Notes: generated by a model not told the origin, from the sequence alone. A stretch of 64,000 nt of DNA from Bradysia coprophila (GCF_014529535.1 NW_023503608.1:496001-560000), one strand, 5' to 3'. Counted from the stretch's first letter, positions 1 to 10,305 are shown. Made by a program: numbers and translations.

Positions 1-1893
1 CTTTAACGGTTGGTCATGAAATCGCTCATCAATGGTTCGGCAATCTGGTGACGATGGAGTGGTGGTAAGTGCAATTTACTATCGAGACTGCGGAGTGACA
101 ATGTTAGTATTCTAACTTCACAGGACTCATCTCTGGCTGAACGAGGGCTACGCGTCATTCGTTGAATTCTTGTGCGTCAATCGATTGTTCCCCGAATACG
201 ACATTTGGACGCAGTTCGTTACTGACATGTACACTCAAGCGTTAGAATTGGACGCTCTGAAGAACTCCCATCCAATTGAAGTGGAAGTCGGTCATCCATC
301 AGAAATTGACGAGATTTTCGATGAAATCAGTTACAACAAAGGAGCTTGTGTCATTCGCATGCTGCATCATTATATTGGCGACGAGGATTTCAGACGAGGC
401 ATGAACATCTACTTGACGCGACATCAATACAAAAACACGGTCACTGAAGATTTGTGGGCTGCTTTAGAAGAGGCGAGTAGCAAGCCAGTTGGTGCTGTGA
501 TGACTAGTTGGATAAAACAAATGGGATTTCCTGTGGTTTCTGTTTCGTCTGTGCAAAATGGTAACAAGCGAGTGTTGACATTGACGCAAGAAAAGTTCAC
601 TGCTGACGGTACAGCTTCTGCCGAAAATTATTTCTGGATGATTCCCATCACCATATCAACAGCAAAGAATCCGTCAGAAATTAAACTTACGACAATGCTC
701 GACAAAAAGTCAATGGAAATTGTATTGGACGACGTCGCCGAAGCGGAATGGGTGAAAATAAATCCGGGCACTGTTGGATATTTCCGAACGCGCTATAGTC
801 CCGAAATGCTCGACCAACTAATACCGGCCGTTCGAAACCAAACACTTCCACCGCTGGATCGTCTGGGTCTGTTAGACGACCTATTCGCGTTGGTGCAAGC
901 TGGCCGTGCATCAACCGCTGAATTTCTAAAGCTGATTGAATCGTATCGCTCCGAAACTAACTACACTGTGTGGTCATCGATAACGCAATCGTTGTTTAAA
1001 CTTCAGATTCTTCTGTCGCACACCGATTTGTCAGAGCATTTCAATCGGTTCAGCATAAATTTGTACAAACCGGTTGCCGACGCTCTTACCTGGGATGCCA
1101 AGGCGGGCGAGAGCCATCTGAATACGTTACTGAGAAGTTTAGTATTGAATCGACTGGTATCGTGCAGTTGCTCAGATGTGTTGAAGGAATCCCGAAATCG
1201 TTTCGATTTACACGTTTCGGGTAAAGCCATATTGCCAGCCGACATTCGGAATGCATGTTACAAAGCTGTGCTACAAGTGGCAGACGAAAAGACTTTTGAA
1301 GATATGTTGCAATTGTACCGAGCCACCGATTTACACGAGGAACGCGACCGAATTTCCAGATCACTCGGAGCCATTGGTGACAAAAGCATTTTGAAGAAAG
1401 TAATCGAATTTGCGATGTCGGTAAGTTGAATGAATTACAATGAGAATGGGAAACATGACATCTAACACTGTTATAATATAAATGCAGGAAGAAGTGCGCT
1501 CCCAGGACTCAGTTTTTGTGATTGCTTCAGTGTCCATGAATCCGAAGGGACGCGATTTGACTTGGGAATTTTTCAAATCGAACTGGAAAATTCTGTTGGA
1601 ACGTTATCAGGTAACTTCGACATAACTCTTCGCTGGGCAAAAACTGGATTTTAATCCGAATGTTTTCGTTACAGGGCGGTTTCCTCTTGGCTCGACTGAT
1701 CAAATATCTAACCGAAAATTTTGCCACTGAAGCGAAGGCAATCGAAATCGAAAACTTCTTCAAAGAGAATGAGCTTCCGGGAACTGAACGAACCGTATCG
1801 CAATCGGTTGAGTCGATACGATTGAATGCTGCCTGGCTGGCAAGGGACTTGGATACGATTACCAGTTTTTTGAACGCAATTGGAAATAATTAA
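1..1893 (+). CDS. Psa: Puromycin-sensitive aminopeptidase (M1 metallopeptidase), 3' part
   Basis: Zinc aminopeptidase that removes N-terminal residues from peptides, normally cytosolic. The gene enters from the left edge, so the N-terminal domain and the GxMEN motif are outside the window. Exons: 1-64, 124-1420, 1488-1610, 1675-1893; introns are 59, 67 and 64 nt with GT...AG ends, and the phases give 566 residues ending in TAA. The first exon carries the zinc motif HEIAHQW (from position 15) followed by FGNLVTMEWW. The third zinc ligand is the Glu of LWLNEG at the start of exon 2, its codons joined across the intron. The rest matches the long helical C-terminal (ERAP1-C-like) domain. Active-site residues in view are intact. 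The assignment to the puromycin-sensitive branch, rather than another M1 aminopeptidase, rests on overall resemblance and the lack of a C-terminal GPI-anchor hydrophobic tail. Confidence 0.9.
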
Positions 1894-2437
1894 TTTGCTT
1901 CGAATATCTTCCGTCATATAAAACATAGTGTTGATTGTATGTTTGAGTTTTGATAGCACATTATAGACTAGACAGAATAACGTTTTCTCGCCGTCTATTT
2001 TGACTGATTTCACGTGCGAACCCTTGCTAACGAAAAAAACTTCCGACTTGAGTCCACGTTGGATTGACAAAGCCTCAAAATTGAAAATGATTTCTCCACC
2101 AAGAAACAGCTCAACTGAAAAACAGTGTCAATTGCGAAGCAAGGTAAGCCCTTTCATAGGAAGTTAAAGATTTACTGGGCCTTAGACTCGAGGAGAATAG
2201 ACCGACTTGCAGAACCTATTGACCGTTATTTTTATTGTGTAATTGGGTTTGAACTTTTCGCGAGAGTGTAGGACAAACGAATATTAATTTAAAAACGTAG
2301 TCCAAGCTCCCAAATTACCAAATTTCCCTTTATTTTTATCAAATTTCTCAAATGAATTGAATGATTTCCGGTCATCATTTCCCATTTAATTCCAAGAGCG
2401 ATTGACCCTTCACCGCTTAATGCTAATCGCAATTGCA
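1894..2437. other. Convergent intergenic spacer
   Basis: This stretch separates the 3' ends of the aminopeptidase (+) and the GNAT gene (-). It should hold both 3' UTRs. No coding exon, RNA gene or clear repeat was seen. Confidence 0.5.
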
Positions 2438-3385
2438 CTAATCCTCAAATATCCACGTCCTTATTGTTGCTTTGCTGCTTTCAATATCGTCTAACTTTAG
2501 GCTTGGATCAATTCGTTGGATTTCCTTGAAACTGGAAAAGTGATTGGAATTGGTTTTATTTGACTGAAAACGAGTGATCTGATCAAGTGAATTATACCTC
2601 AATTCAACATCAGTTAAATATCCCAAATTTTCCGCAATTTTGTTGGAACTATTCGATGTAAAATATGCGTGACGCAGTTTCAAGTCGCAAGGCTTAGCCA
2701 GATATTTACTGAGGAATATATTGAAGTCAGAAAGTGGATCCAAGAATAGTTAATCCCACAAAACGAGTGAGCTATTTTGATTAATACCTAGCCTTCAATA
2801 GATTCTCTCCGATTTTACGTCCAGCATACTCTTTGGCTACACACATACCGAACGATGATAGATATTGCTCCACTCCGTATTTATCGAACACATCGAAATT
2901 CCCGTAATCACTCAAAATGGACAACACTCTCATGTTTTGCATGAAAGTTTCACTTTTAATCTGCAAAATAAAAAACAATTCCGTAGAATATTTGCTTGCA
3001 ACGATTATAACCAGTTCATGAAATTTACATCGCTCAACAAAGGTGGATCGTTCCTACTTGCTACATAATTAAAATTTAATCCAACAATGACCGATGATCC
3101 GTCTTTGAAGCACACATGCGTCATGCGTTGCTGTAAAATATTCTTCCAAATGCGACCAATGTCTTGAACATACGTCGAATTATTTGCTCCATTTCTTAGC
3201 TTCGCCATCGGTGCATTAGCAAGGAATTCGGTGGTCATAAAAGCTATAGCGTCATCGAAACGATCCTCTGGTAAATCCTCGACTATATATTCGACCAAAT
3301 TGTCGCAATCTAAATCTTTGGCTTGAAATCTGAACCAAACATTTGGATATGGGATGTGACTCGGTCGTATCCAATTGAAAATCAT
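2438..3385 (-). CDS. GNAT-family N-acetyltransferase (arylalkylamine NAT-like)
   Basis: Predicted acetyl-CoA-dependent N-acetyltransferase of the insect arylalkylamine NAT-like group; the substrate cannot be told from sequence. Exons on the minus strand: 3385-3029, 2960-2788, 2708-2598, 2531-2438, with introns of 66-79 nt. Phases 0, 2 and 2 close exactly, giving 244 residues. The second exon ends with the acetyl-CoA-binding motif A, GMCVAKEYAGRKIGENLL, which contains the R-x-x-G-x-G/A-like pyrophosphate loop as GRKIGE. The third exon continues with the paired helix and strand up to ENLGYLTDVEL, typical of the family's C-terminal half. Length suits a single GNAT domain with no targeting signal. 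The first exon starts at the only upstream ATG in frame with the family N-terminus. It is not specific enough to name dopamine or polyamine acetylation. Confidence 0.8.
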
Positions 3386-3610
3386 GACTTGAACTACTGT
3401 TTCTCGTATTTATTCAAACACAATAAAATCTATCTAAATTATGTCAGAGTGTTAAGGACGATCGAAGTCTACAAACACGAATAAAAAAAACTCGAGATCA
3501 ATTGTCAAAATAAAACAATGAAAGTTACTCAGCTGATTTTGACAGCTGATGAACAATACCTATAATTTTGTTAATCTGAATTTCTCTTCTTAAACACTTA
3601 TTAGACACGA

Positions 3611-3671
3611 TGCATGTATGTACGTATGTATTATCTATACTAAGCAAGCAGACAATACATACATACATGCA
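3611..3671. repeat. ATGTATGT-type inverted repeat
   Basis: A left arm beginning TGCATGTATGTACGTATG is mirrored by AATACATACATACATGCA ending at 3671, with a spacer of about 22 bp. It can fold into a hairpin and looks like a microsatellite-derived palindrome. Confidence 0.55.
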
Positions 3672-4430
3672 TAGATAACCTGATAACGTCCTATGTTTCA
3701 GCATAATTTGACATAAGCCGACATCGCACTGAATGCATGGAAAACTTTTTAGCAGCTGAATCGGTCGAATCAAATGTATTGTGTATGATGTTCGTGATGC
3801 TTCCAGATACTCTCAAGCCCACTTAATTAGCGTTTGGAAGATCACTCTTCAGTATATCTTACGCTTTTACGTTAAAAGCGTTCAACTATGTTTATATCCA
3901 TTTAGATCTTATACAGAGCGAGGAATTTTAAGGGCACCACAATTTATGTGGACAATGTTTATGGATTGAAGAAACAGAGAAGAGAATCAGAGATGAATGT
4001 TTCACAGCTAGTTTTGTCGGCTTCCCAAATTTCTCTGTTGTCCGTTGTTAGGGCCATCAATTGGAAGATAATATTTAGACAAAACGACCAAAGTAGGGTA
4101 GTTGTGGACGGAATAACGGGAATTTTAATTTTTTTAAATTGAATTTTGTCCATATTATGAACTTCATAATGATGTTCGTAAAGGCGATGTTACATAAATA
4201 TAAAAGTAGCTTTACACTTAACATCAAGACATTTCTTTCCACGTAAATCTTAATCGTAAGCCCCAAAATCTTATCAACACAGTATGACGAAAAGCGTGAC
4301 TATTTCAGATAAAATTTATCAATGGAATTGACTTAATTCATCGCAGCTTAACACAAATACTACAAAGGACAAAATACATAAAGAAAAAACATAGAAAAGC
4401 ATAAATATCCATCGTACTGCAATTGATTAC

Positions 4431-4472
4431 TTGCAACAACGCACTGTCTAGCAGACAGTGCGTTGCTTGCAA
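4431..4472. repeat. Short near-perfect palindrome (hairpin)
   Basis: Arms of about 19 bp meet around a 3-nt centre (AGC). The inner 11 bp, ACGCACTGTCT, are perfectly mirrored, and the outer TTGCAA is mirrored with one offset. The loop is too short for a classic miRNA precursor. A small transposon relic or cruciform-forming site is more likely. Confidence 0.55.
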
Positions 4473-5457
4473 TGTTCACAGAATACTTTTTTCTTTGCCT
4501 CTTCTCTTTGTAAAGGTAAGAAAGAAAGAGAATTTGGGAAAAATCAGAAGAATTACATAGACAAATTAATTGTGAAAAACGACCTACATATCATTGTAGT
4601 GTAGTCACGGAAGAGAGGAAATAATTTTTGAATTAGGCTGACAATCTTTTCCTACCTGCACCAAAGTCAACATAATCAATAGTAATTTGTTAACCAAGAG
4701 GAGAAAATAGGAAATTTCACTAAGAGTGAAAATTCGCTCAAGGATCCTTAAATAAATTGCGTGTTTTGGTATTCAGCCATTTTAGGTGAGTAATTCATCA
4801 TTTTCTCAAACAACACTGACGCTCTTCGACGTTATCTACACCAGAAGCCGAGGCTTTAGCCGACTTTAAAATAAAAGCCGGCTCAAATGACTGATCTAGA
4901 GCCTAATAAAATACTTCTCACTCGATGTCATAAACTATTTCACTACGCTTCATAGTGGGCAAAATAAGGATTTTCCTATCGCTAGCATGAAAAATGATTT
5001 TGTTGCCTATGCGCGCTACATAGTTATGTTCAAAGCCTAATCCCTTCGAATTGCATTAAGTGCGAGCAAAACGACGATAATCCGAACTCACAAGAGCGAG
5101 AATGAAGGAAGCGTTCCGAATTTGGCCTATTTCAAGTCATTGAGAAGAAAGTCAAACAATATCAACTTTTCAAATTGTTGACTTGTTTGTTGAACAGATG
5201 AGAGTAGTTGCCTTAAATTTTTCATTCATGTACGTGCGTATCTTTCTTTATTGACTGTGCCATCCACTTCTTTCGAAATTGGCCGGCGCAAACAATAACA
5301 AAGTTAATTCTCGATTACATTCTCTGTTATTATTAGCAGTCTACTACACATACAGGTTTCATCGTATGATGCAATTTTTTCGTGTAATCGCGTAAATAAA
5401 CACACGTATCCCCATTCCGACGTATTTTTCAATGAATCATAATAATATCCCACCACA

Positions 5458-5465
5458 TATAAATA
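5458..5465 (+). promoter_or_regulatory. TATA-like box, candidate promoter of the SDR-like gene
   Basis: TATAAATA lies 76 bp upstream of the ATG at 5541, which would place transcription start near 5488. No strong initiator was identified, so this is a candidate only. Confidence 0.35.
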
Positions 5466-5540
5466 GTCGTCCGCGAACTTTTTACGTGAAGAGACTAATA
5501 TACTTCTATGCACAAGTTTTAATAAAGAAAAAATTGTGAA

Positions 5541-7220
5541 ATGTGTGGTGTGAACAGTTACAAATTAAGTTCCGATGAATTGACTGCAGTGTTAGAACTT
5601 ATATCCAAGACTAATATTACACTTAGTGATCTTGAAAAGGCGGTTGAATTATTCGAAAAAGTCACCGACATTCTTGTCCAGTTGAAATTACCATCGTCTG
5701 GCCTATGTTCCATCGAAGTTGTTGATAAAAGTTCAAATGAATGTCTTCTACAAAGCCAAATACAACGACTCCGCATTTCATCAATTGATTTTTTAAAATG
5801 CAAAAAATTTATTCCTAAGGATCACAATCGGTTTAAGAGGACTAGAAAGCGTAAACTGTCTGAAACGAATATCGAAGCGACTGATTCAAAAGTGATAAAG
5901 ACAACCGTAAGAGGCACATCGTTGGCTGTTCAGCGATGTGAAGACGCCACAACTGGAAGGAGTTTATTTTCCCTCTGTTATATTTGTAAAAAGAATTGCA
6001 CGACTGATAATTCTAGGCATGCATTCTATCCATGGATGTGTGTTCAGTGTGGCGATTTCAATTACAGTAAGAGAAATCAAATGGCCGATTTGAAGGGTAA
6101 AATAGCACTGGTGACTGGAGGAAGAATAAAAATTGGCTTCGAAATCGCTCTGAAATTGTTGCGGTGTGGAGCTACAGTGACTATAACAACCCGATTCCCA
6201 AATGACGCACGCAAACGATATGAACATCAAAACGATTATTTTAGTTGGTCTGACCGGCTGCATATCTACGGACTAGATCTAAGATTTATTCCTCAAGTGG
6301 ACAAATTTTGTGAATATTTCACAACCCAATTTCGCCAGTTGGATATTCTAATTCAGAATGCGGCGCAAACTATTCGACGACCAACGGTGTATTACAAAAG
6401 TCTTATAGAGGGGGAGAGAGATCTGACATCATCACTTCCTGCAAACAATATTAGAAAGACTATGAAACCACAACATGAAGAATCGGTCATGCAAATACCG
6501 ATGAATAACAGTATGGGCCTGTTCTCCTCATCCGAAACGTCGCAACTTTTAATTCACCCAGAAGACTTTAAATATTCGTGCGATGCACAGCTGTCACAAC
6601 TTCATTTTCCATTGAATAAGAGGGATGACGATGGAGATCAATTAGATTTGAGACCGCAAAATACCTGGACTACAGTGTTGGAGCGAGTCGAAACTCAGGA
6701 GATGGTAGAAGTTACACTAGCAAATTATATGGCACCGTTCATTATTCTGAAAAAGTTAAAACCACTCATGGAAGATGGCCGAAATTCGAAGTACGTACAC
6801 AAATTATCACTTAACATCAATTCGTCGTGTCGTTGTCCTCATAAAAAATGTTCTTTCAGATCCGATTATGCATTTGTGATCCTCGTTTCAGCAATGGAAG
6901 GGAAGTTTTCAGATTGCTTTAAAACTGGAAACCATCCTCACACCAATGCTGCAAAAGCTGCTTTAAATATGCTTGTCCGAACTGCAGCATATACATACAA
7001 AAAGCAAGGAATTTTAATGAATGCTGTCGATACAGGATGGGTTACCGACGAACATCCGGTGGGTTTTAAAAGTAAACTAAGCGATGGAGTTAAACCGCCA
7101 TTAGATTCGATAGACGGAGCAGCCCGCGTATTGGATCCTATTATGCAAACCGTAAATGATGGACCGGAAAATCCAATATATGGAAAATTTTTGAAAGATT
7201 ACCGGCCGGTTGGTTGGTGA
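5541..7220 (+). CDS. Zinc-ribbon plus short-chain dehydrogenase/reductase-like protein
   Basis: Predicted Rossmann-fold oxidoreductase-like protein of unknown substrate. Exons 5541-6790 and 6860-7220 flank a 69-nt GT...AG intron and give 536 residues. Reading straight through the intron keeps the frame but adds 23 residues inside the conserved core, so the spliced form is preferred. Residues 1-140 are family-unclear and end in a basic stretch (KRTRKRK). A CxxC pair at 146/149 and another at 167/170 form a probable zinc ribbon. The SDR domain follows: cofactor motif TGGRIKIG at 192-199, NAA at 273-275, a long insert at about 290-375, then the active-site strand with Ser427 (VSAMEG). The expected YxxxK reads T-N-A-A-K at 445-449, so the catalytic Tyr is replaced while Lys449 remains. 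It ends with VDTGW and YGKFLKDYRP motifs of this SDR subgroup. It may therefore be a non-classical or scaffold-like SDR. Confidence 0.8.
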   Translation: MCGVNSYKLSSDELTAVLELISKTNITLSDLEKAVELFEKVTDILVQLKLPSSGLCSIEVVDKSSNECLLQSQIQRLRISSIDFLKCKKFIPKDHNRFKRTRKRKLSETNIEATDSKVIKTTVRGTSLAVQRCEDATTGRSLFSLCYICKKNCTTDNSRHAFYPWMCVQCGDFNYSKRNQMADLKGKIALVTGGRIKIGFEIALKLLRCGATVTITTRFPNDARKRYEHQNDYFSWSDRLHIYGLDLRFIPQVDKFCEYFTTQFRQLDILIQNAAQTIRRPTVYYKSLIEGERDLTSSLPANNIRKTMKPQHEESVMQIPMNNSMGLFSSSETSQLLIHPEDFKYSCDAQLSQLHFPLNKRDDDGDQLDLRPQNTWTTVLERVETQEMVEVTLANYMAPFIILKKLKPLMEDGRNSKYVHKLSLNINSSCRCPHKKCSFRSDYAFVILVSAMEGKFSDCFKTGNHPHTNAAKAALNMLVRTAAYTYKKQGILMNAVDTGWVTDEHPVGFKSKLSDGVKPPLDSIDGAARVLDPIMQTVNDGPENPIYGKFLKDYRPVGW

Positions 7221-7635
7221 TTAAACAAGGAAAAGTCACCTCGCACACACCATTGACAAAAATGTACAAACAATCTGGAAAATTAATAAAGTGGTGGAGA
7301 CAAAAGTTTTCTCTTCTTTGCTTTCTTTCACCTCAGATACAATTGTGCCTTTTGAATCGTTATACCAACATTCGTCTTACACAGACACTGAGTGTTGGTA
7401 TGTAGGTGTGTGCTTTGCTGAATCGATCGATCAATTTTATCGTACAAAGAAACAGGTATAGCGTTCAACATTTACACCTTTAGTCTTGTTTTCGATATTG
7501 TATTGAAGTCATTCACTTAAGTTAGTGTGGTAAATTACAGCGACAAATTGTCGAAATATTATTCTAGAAGAAATATCGAAAAAAAAACTTGTTATCAAAT
7601 CATTGTCTTGCGAATTAAATACTTCGAACGTGAAA
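7221..7635. other. Spacer between the SDR-like gene and the cGAS-like receptor
   Basis: Short spacer between two genes on the same strand. It holds a polyadenylation signal for the first gene at 7285 and a small hairpin (ATACCAACA at 7362 mirrored at 7393-7401). No coding exon was seen. The 5' UTR and promoter of the receptor gene should lie in its right half. No clear TATA box or NF-kB-type site was noticed. Confidence 0.5.
7285..7290 (+). terminator. Polyadenylation signal AATAAA for the SDR-like gene
   Basis: AATAAA lies 65 bp downstream of the SDR-like stop codon. Confidence 0.5.
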
Positions 7636-8901
7636 ATGGCCACTATAGATCCGAAACCATTGGAAGATCATTTGAAACGAATTTCGAGTAGATTCATTTC
7701 CATCAACAAAGACGTAAAAACTGCATTTCGTCAGCATTACAACAACATATCCGATTACATGATTCAAAGTATGAAAGAGAGAGACAACGTTTTTAAGGAG
7801 CTTTTCCAAGAAGTTAAATTAGCCGGGAGCTATGCAGATGAAATCAAAGTTACAGCACCGAACGAATTCGATACGTTAATTATATTGAAATTTCCTAAAC
7901 CGAATCCAGTTAGCAGTGTCCCTGGTTTTGTTACCATCAACATAAGTGATGGTATTAATAAGTGGCGGACATGGGTGGACGGAAACGAAGGAAAGTATCG
8001 CAGATTAGTTGACACTGACGGTTTTGTGATACAGGATGGGGTTTTAGATTGGCTGAGAGTTTTGGTAAGAGACATATTGGGGGAACAAGAAAGCATCCTT
8101 CGCGTCAATGGTGCAGAGTACTACATTTCACAAACGAACCATGGCCCAGCAATTACACTCGACGTAAATGTGCGAAGTTCTACGCATGGAGGCATCGGAG
8201 ATTTTTCCATAGACCTTGTGCCTGCCTTACAATTTCAAGTGCATTCTAAATGGGTAGCCGACAAGCAGGCGAAATCGATAGTTAAGGATTGCAGGTTTTG
8301 GAACACTATACCAAAGCCGAATAAGTTGCGACTGCACAAAAACAGAGATTGGATATGTTCGTACGCAGAAATTGAAAGAGACCTTCTAAACGGTCGGAAT
8401 AGATTGAAGCCATTGATCAGAATTTTCAAGAAAATCCGCGACAAAGTTAAATTAGAGAACCTGAAAAGCTATTACATCAAGACGATTTTACTTCACCAAC
8501 GTCTTCAAAAACCCGATGATTATTGGAATGGCACGCTGAGCGTACTATTTCTGGAAATGTTTGATGTTATTTTAAAGCACTTCCAAACAAAAACACTGTG
8601 GTCCCTTTGGCACAACAATTACAATTTATTATCTCAACTGAGAGAGAATCAAATTGACGCAATCTACCTAAACCTCAAGAGCATCAAGGACACAATGGTA
8701 AAAAACTTGGTGAACGAAAAGCCTGATCTGATTTATAAACAGATTTTGACATCGGATGAGTTTACTGCTATGGATGAAAGCGAAAGAAAGGAAGCGGTAC
8801 CGAAAGTGGAAGAAGAGCGAGCTGCTGAAGAACAAACGACCCAGCAAACAATTTCAGGATTTATTCATCGGCTGATGAAGCTTTTTATCGTACCAAAATA
8901 G
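7636..8901 (+). CDS. cGAS-like receptor (cGLR), Mab-21 nucleotidyltransferase
   Basis: Predicted cytosolic innate-immune sensor. Characterised cGLRs bind a nucleic-acid ligand and make a cyclic dinucleotide that activates STING. It is a single-exon gene of 421 residues. The start was chosen at 7636 (GTGAAAATGGCC, good context); the frame stays open further upstream but has no other ATG. The nucleotidyltransferase signature is present: GS at 64-65 (KLAGSYADE), then NEFDTL with metal ligands Glu77 and Asp79, and a third acidic residue Asp193 in DFSIDLVPAL. The Mab-21 C-terminal lobe is recognisable from LKSYYIKTILLH at 276-287. There is no Cys/His zinc ribbon of the vertebrate cGAS type, as in known insect cGLRs. 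The last 50 residues are acidic and Gln/Thr-rich. The intact triad argues for catalytic activity. Ligand and product cannot be predicted. Confidence 0.88.
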   Translation: MATIDPKPLEDHLKRISSRFISINKDVKTAFRQHYNNISDYMIQSMKERDNVFKELFQEVKLAGSYADEIKVTAPNEFDTLIILKFPKPNPVSSVPGFVTINISDGINKWRTWVDGNEGKYRRLVDTDGFVIQDGVLDWLRVLVRDILGEQESILRVNGAEYYISQTNHGPAITLDVNVRSSTHGGIGDFSIDLVPALQFQVHSKWVADKQAKSIVKDCRFWNTIPKPNKLRLHKNRDWICSYAEIERDLLNGRNRLKPLIRIFKKIRDKVKLENLKSYYIKTILLHQRLQKPDDYWNGTLSVLFLEMFDVILKHFQTKTLWSLWHNNYNLLSQLRENQIDAIYLNLKSIKDTMVKNLVNEKPDLIYKQILTSDEFTAMDESERKEAVPKVEEERAAEEQTTQQTISGFIHRLMKLFIVPK

Positions 8902-8963
8902 AGGCTGGTCGAGTGAAGACCACAGAGATTCCGGTTTCAAGGAAGGTTGAAGTCGTTTGAGTT

Positions 8964-9079
8964 TGGTTTCCATTCAATCAAAAGGATTCCGTGAGAGAGC
9001 AAGTAAACAAAGCAAAAATTGAAAAAATTCTATCTCACACAAAGTACTTTTTTGGTAGGTGAAAATCAAGCCTTAAGCA
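8964..9079. mobile_element. MITE, copy 1 of a four-copy family
   Basis: It starts GGTTTCCATTCAATCAAAAG and ends with AAAGTACTTTTTTGGTAGGT followed by CCTTAAGCA. About 30 internal bases (from AAGTAAACAAAG) are nearly identical to the copy at 54816-54956. It sits between the convergent cGLR and RING-SPRY genes. Confidence 0.7.
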
Positions 9080-9172
9080 AAAATAATGTCAAACTAAAAT
9101 GAAAATTATGGATTGACAGAAAATGCTTCTCAATAATTCATTCTGTAAAAAATTTAATTAAAAATCTAAATT

Positions 9173-10305
9173 TCATTGGGTCAAATATTTAACTTTCGTA
9201 TTCCACATGCAAATTGTGGGATAGAGTCCATCACGAGGCATTTCCATATACTTTTCTATGGCCCGTTTACCATTTCGTAAAAACATGACTTTAAAGTTTC
9301 CGGTCTCATTGGTGGTATTTTCACAAAATTTGATTCCACAGTGAATGGTGTCCCCATCTTGCCAACTTACTCCCACTTTCTCTGAAGTGCTATTAATTTG
9401 AATATTACCATAGCTACTGTAACCAATTGATTCAGCCGACCATCCGGGAGGATCATAACTTGGATAATGTTTACGAGTTAGGCCAATCACCATCCAACTG
9501 TCTATGTTCCAGTCTAAGATTTGTACCCCAAAGAAAAAGTTCGACTCCAACGAATAGAATAACTGAGCGAAAACTGTGCGACTTTTGTTGTCGACTTCCA
9601 AGATATCGGATGACTCACCCGAAAATTTGGCATTTTCAGATCGGTGCCATTTCAATAGAAAAGTGCTTATCTGCAACCGTAGACGATGCTTTTCATCATT
9701 AATTTGTCTATTCTCCTCTCGTTGTCGTTTCACCTCATCTTTCATTTGTCTATTTTCTTCTTCTAGACAACTTGTCAATGCATTGAGTCTGGTGATCTCT
9801 AAGTCTTTTTGAATCAATCTGCTTGAAAGATGTGTTAAACAGTTGCCCGTTTCATATTCGTGACGGCACATTGTCATATTACAACCCTTATCGCAGATAA
9901 CCTCTGCATTCGGATTTAGTGCGCAGCTGATTACATGAGTTTGTAGATGTTCCAATTGGACCACATTGTCGCATCCTTTTTGCGCTGAAACATATATTTC
10001 CTTCAATAAAGACTGATGGATGAGCTATGAATTTTCCACTCGAATCGCTTACCAAAATCACATTTTATCATGAACTTTGCCAACAAATTTCGGAAAAAAC
10101 GAGGGGCTGGTTTTAGATCAACGACCTGTAAAGCACCACGATCAACTGGGCAGCTATTGTCAGATGCTAGCCATGCCATGATACATTCTTTGCAAAATAC
10201 GTGCTCACACGGTGATTGCATTGCCTCTTCTAAAACCATCGTACAGATTGTACACAGAAATTCATCGTCTATTTCACAAATGAAGCGCGTCACTTCAAAA
10301 CCCAT
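9173..10305 (-). CDS. RING finger-coiled coil-SPRY protein, Nrdp1-like RING; probable E3 ubiquitin ligase
   Basis: Probable E3 ubiquitin ligase. Two exons, 10305-10053 and 9984-9173, with a 68-nt intron (phase 1), give 354 residues. The RING domain spans residues 18-56: C18, C21, C33, H35, C38, C41 and C52, with Asp55/56 region PVDR at the eighth zinc position, as in Nrdp1/RNF41. A TRAF-type zinc-finger segment follows at about 80-130 (Cys/His pairs such as CDKGCNMTMCRHE). A charged coiled coil runs over about 140-195 with the repeats EENRQMKDE and REENRQINDE. The C-terminus is a SPRY domain: WMVIGLTRK, GWSAESIGYSSYG, GVSWQDGDTIHCGIKF, then FLRNGK and YPTICMW. Nrdp1 itself ends in a USP8-binding domain instead, so this is a relative rather than the orthologue. 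SPRY would supply target binding. It is tail-to-tail with the cGLR gene, 271 bp away. Confidence 0.85.

Larger units (their letters stand above)
3386..5540. other. Divergent intergenic region upstream of the GNAT and SDR-like genes
   Basis: The two flanking genes are transcribed away from each other, so this 2.2 kb should hold both promoters. It contains two strong palindromes (3611-3671 and 4431-4472) and a TATA-like box at 5458. Short ORFs here have no recognisable product. Confidence 0.5.

Noticed and set aside
3611..3671. CRISPR-like repeat
   Set aside because: It is a single microsatellite-type hairpin in a eukaryotic genome. There are no regularly spaced repeats.
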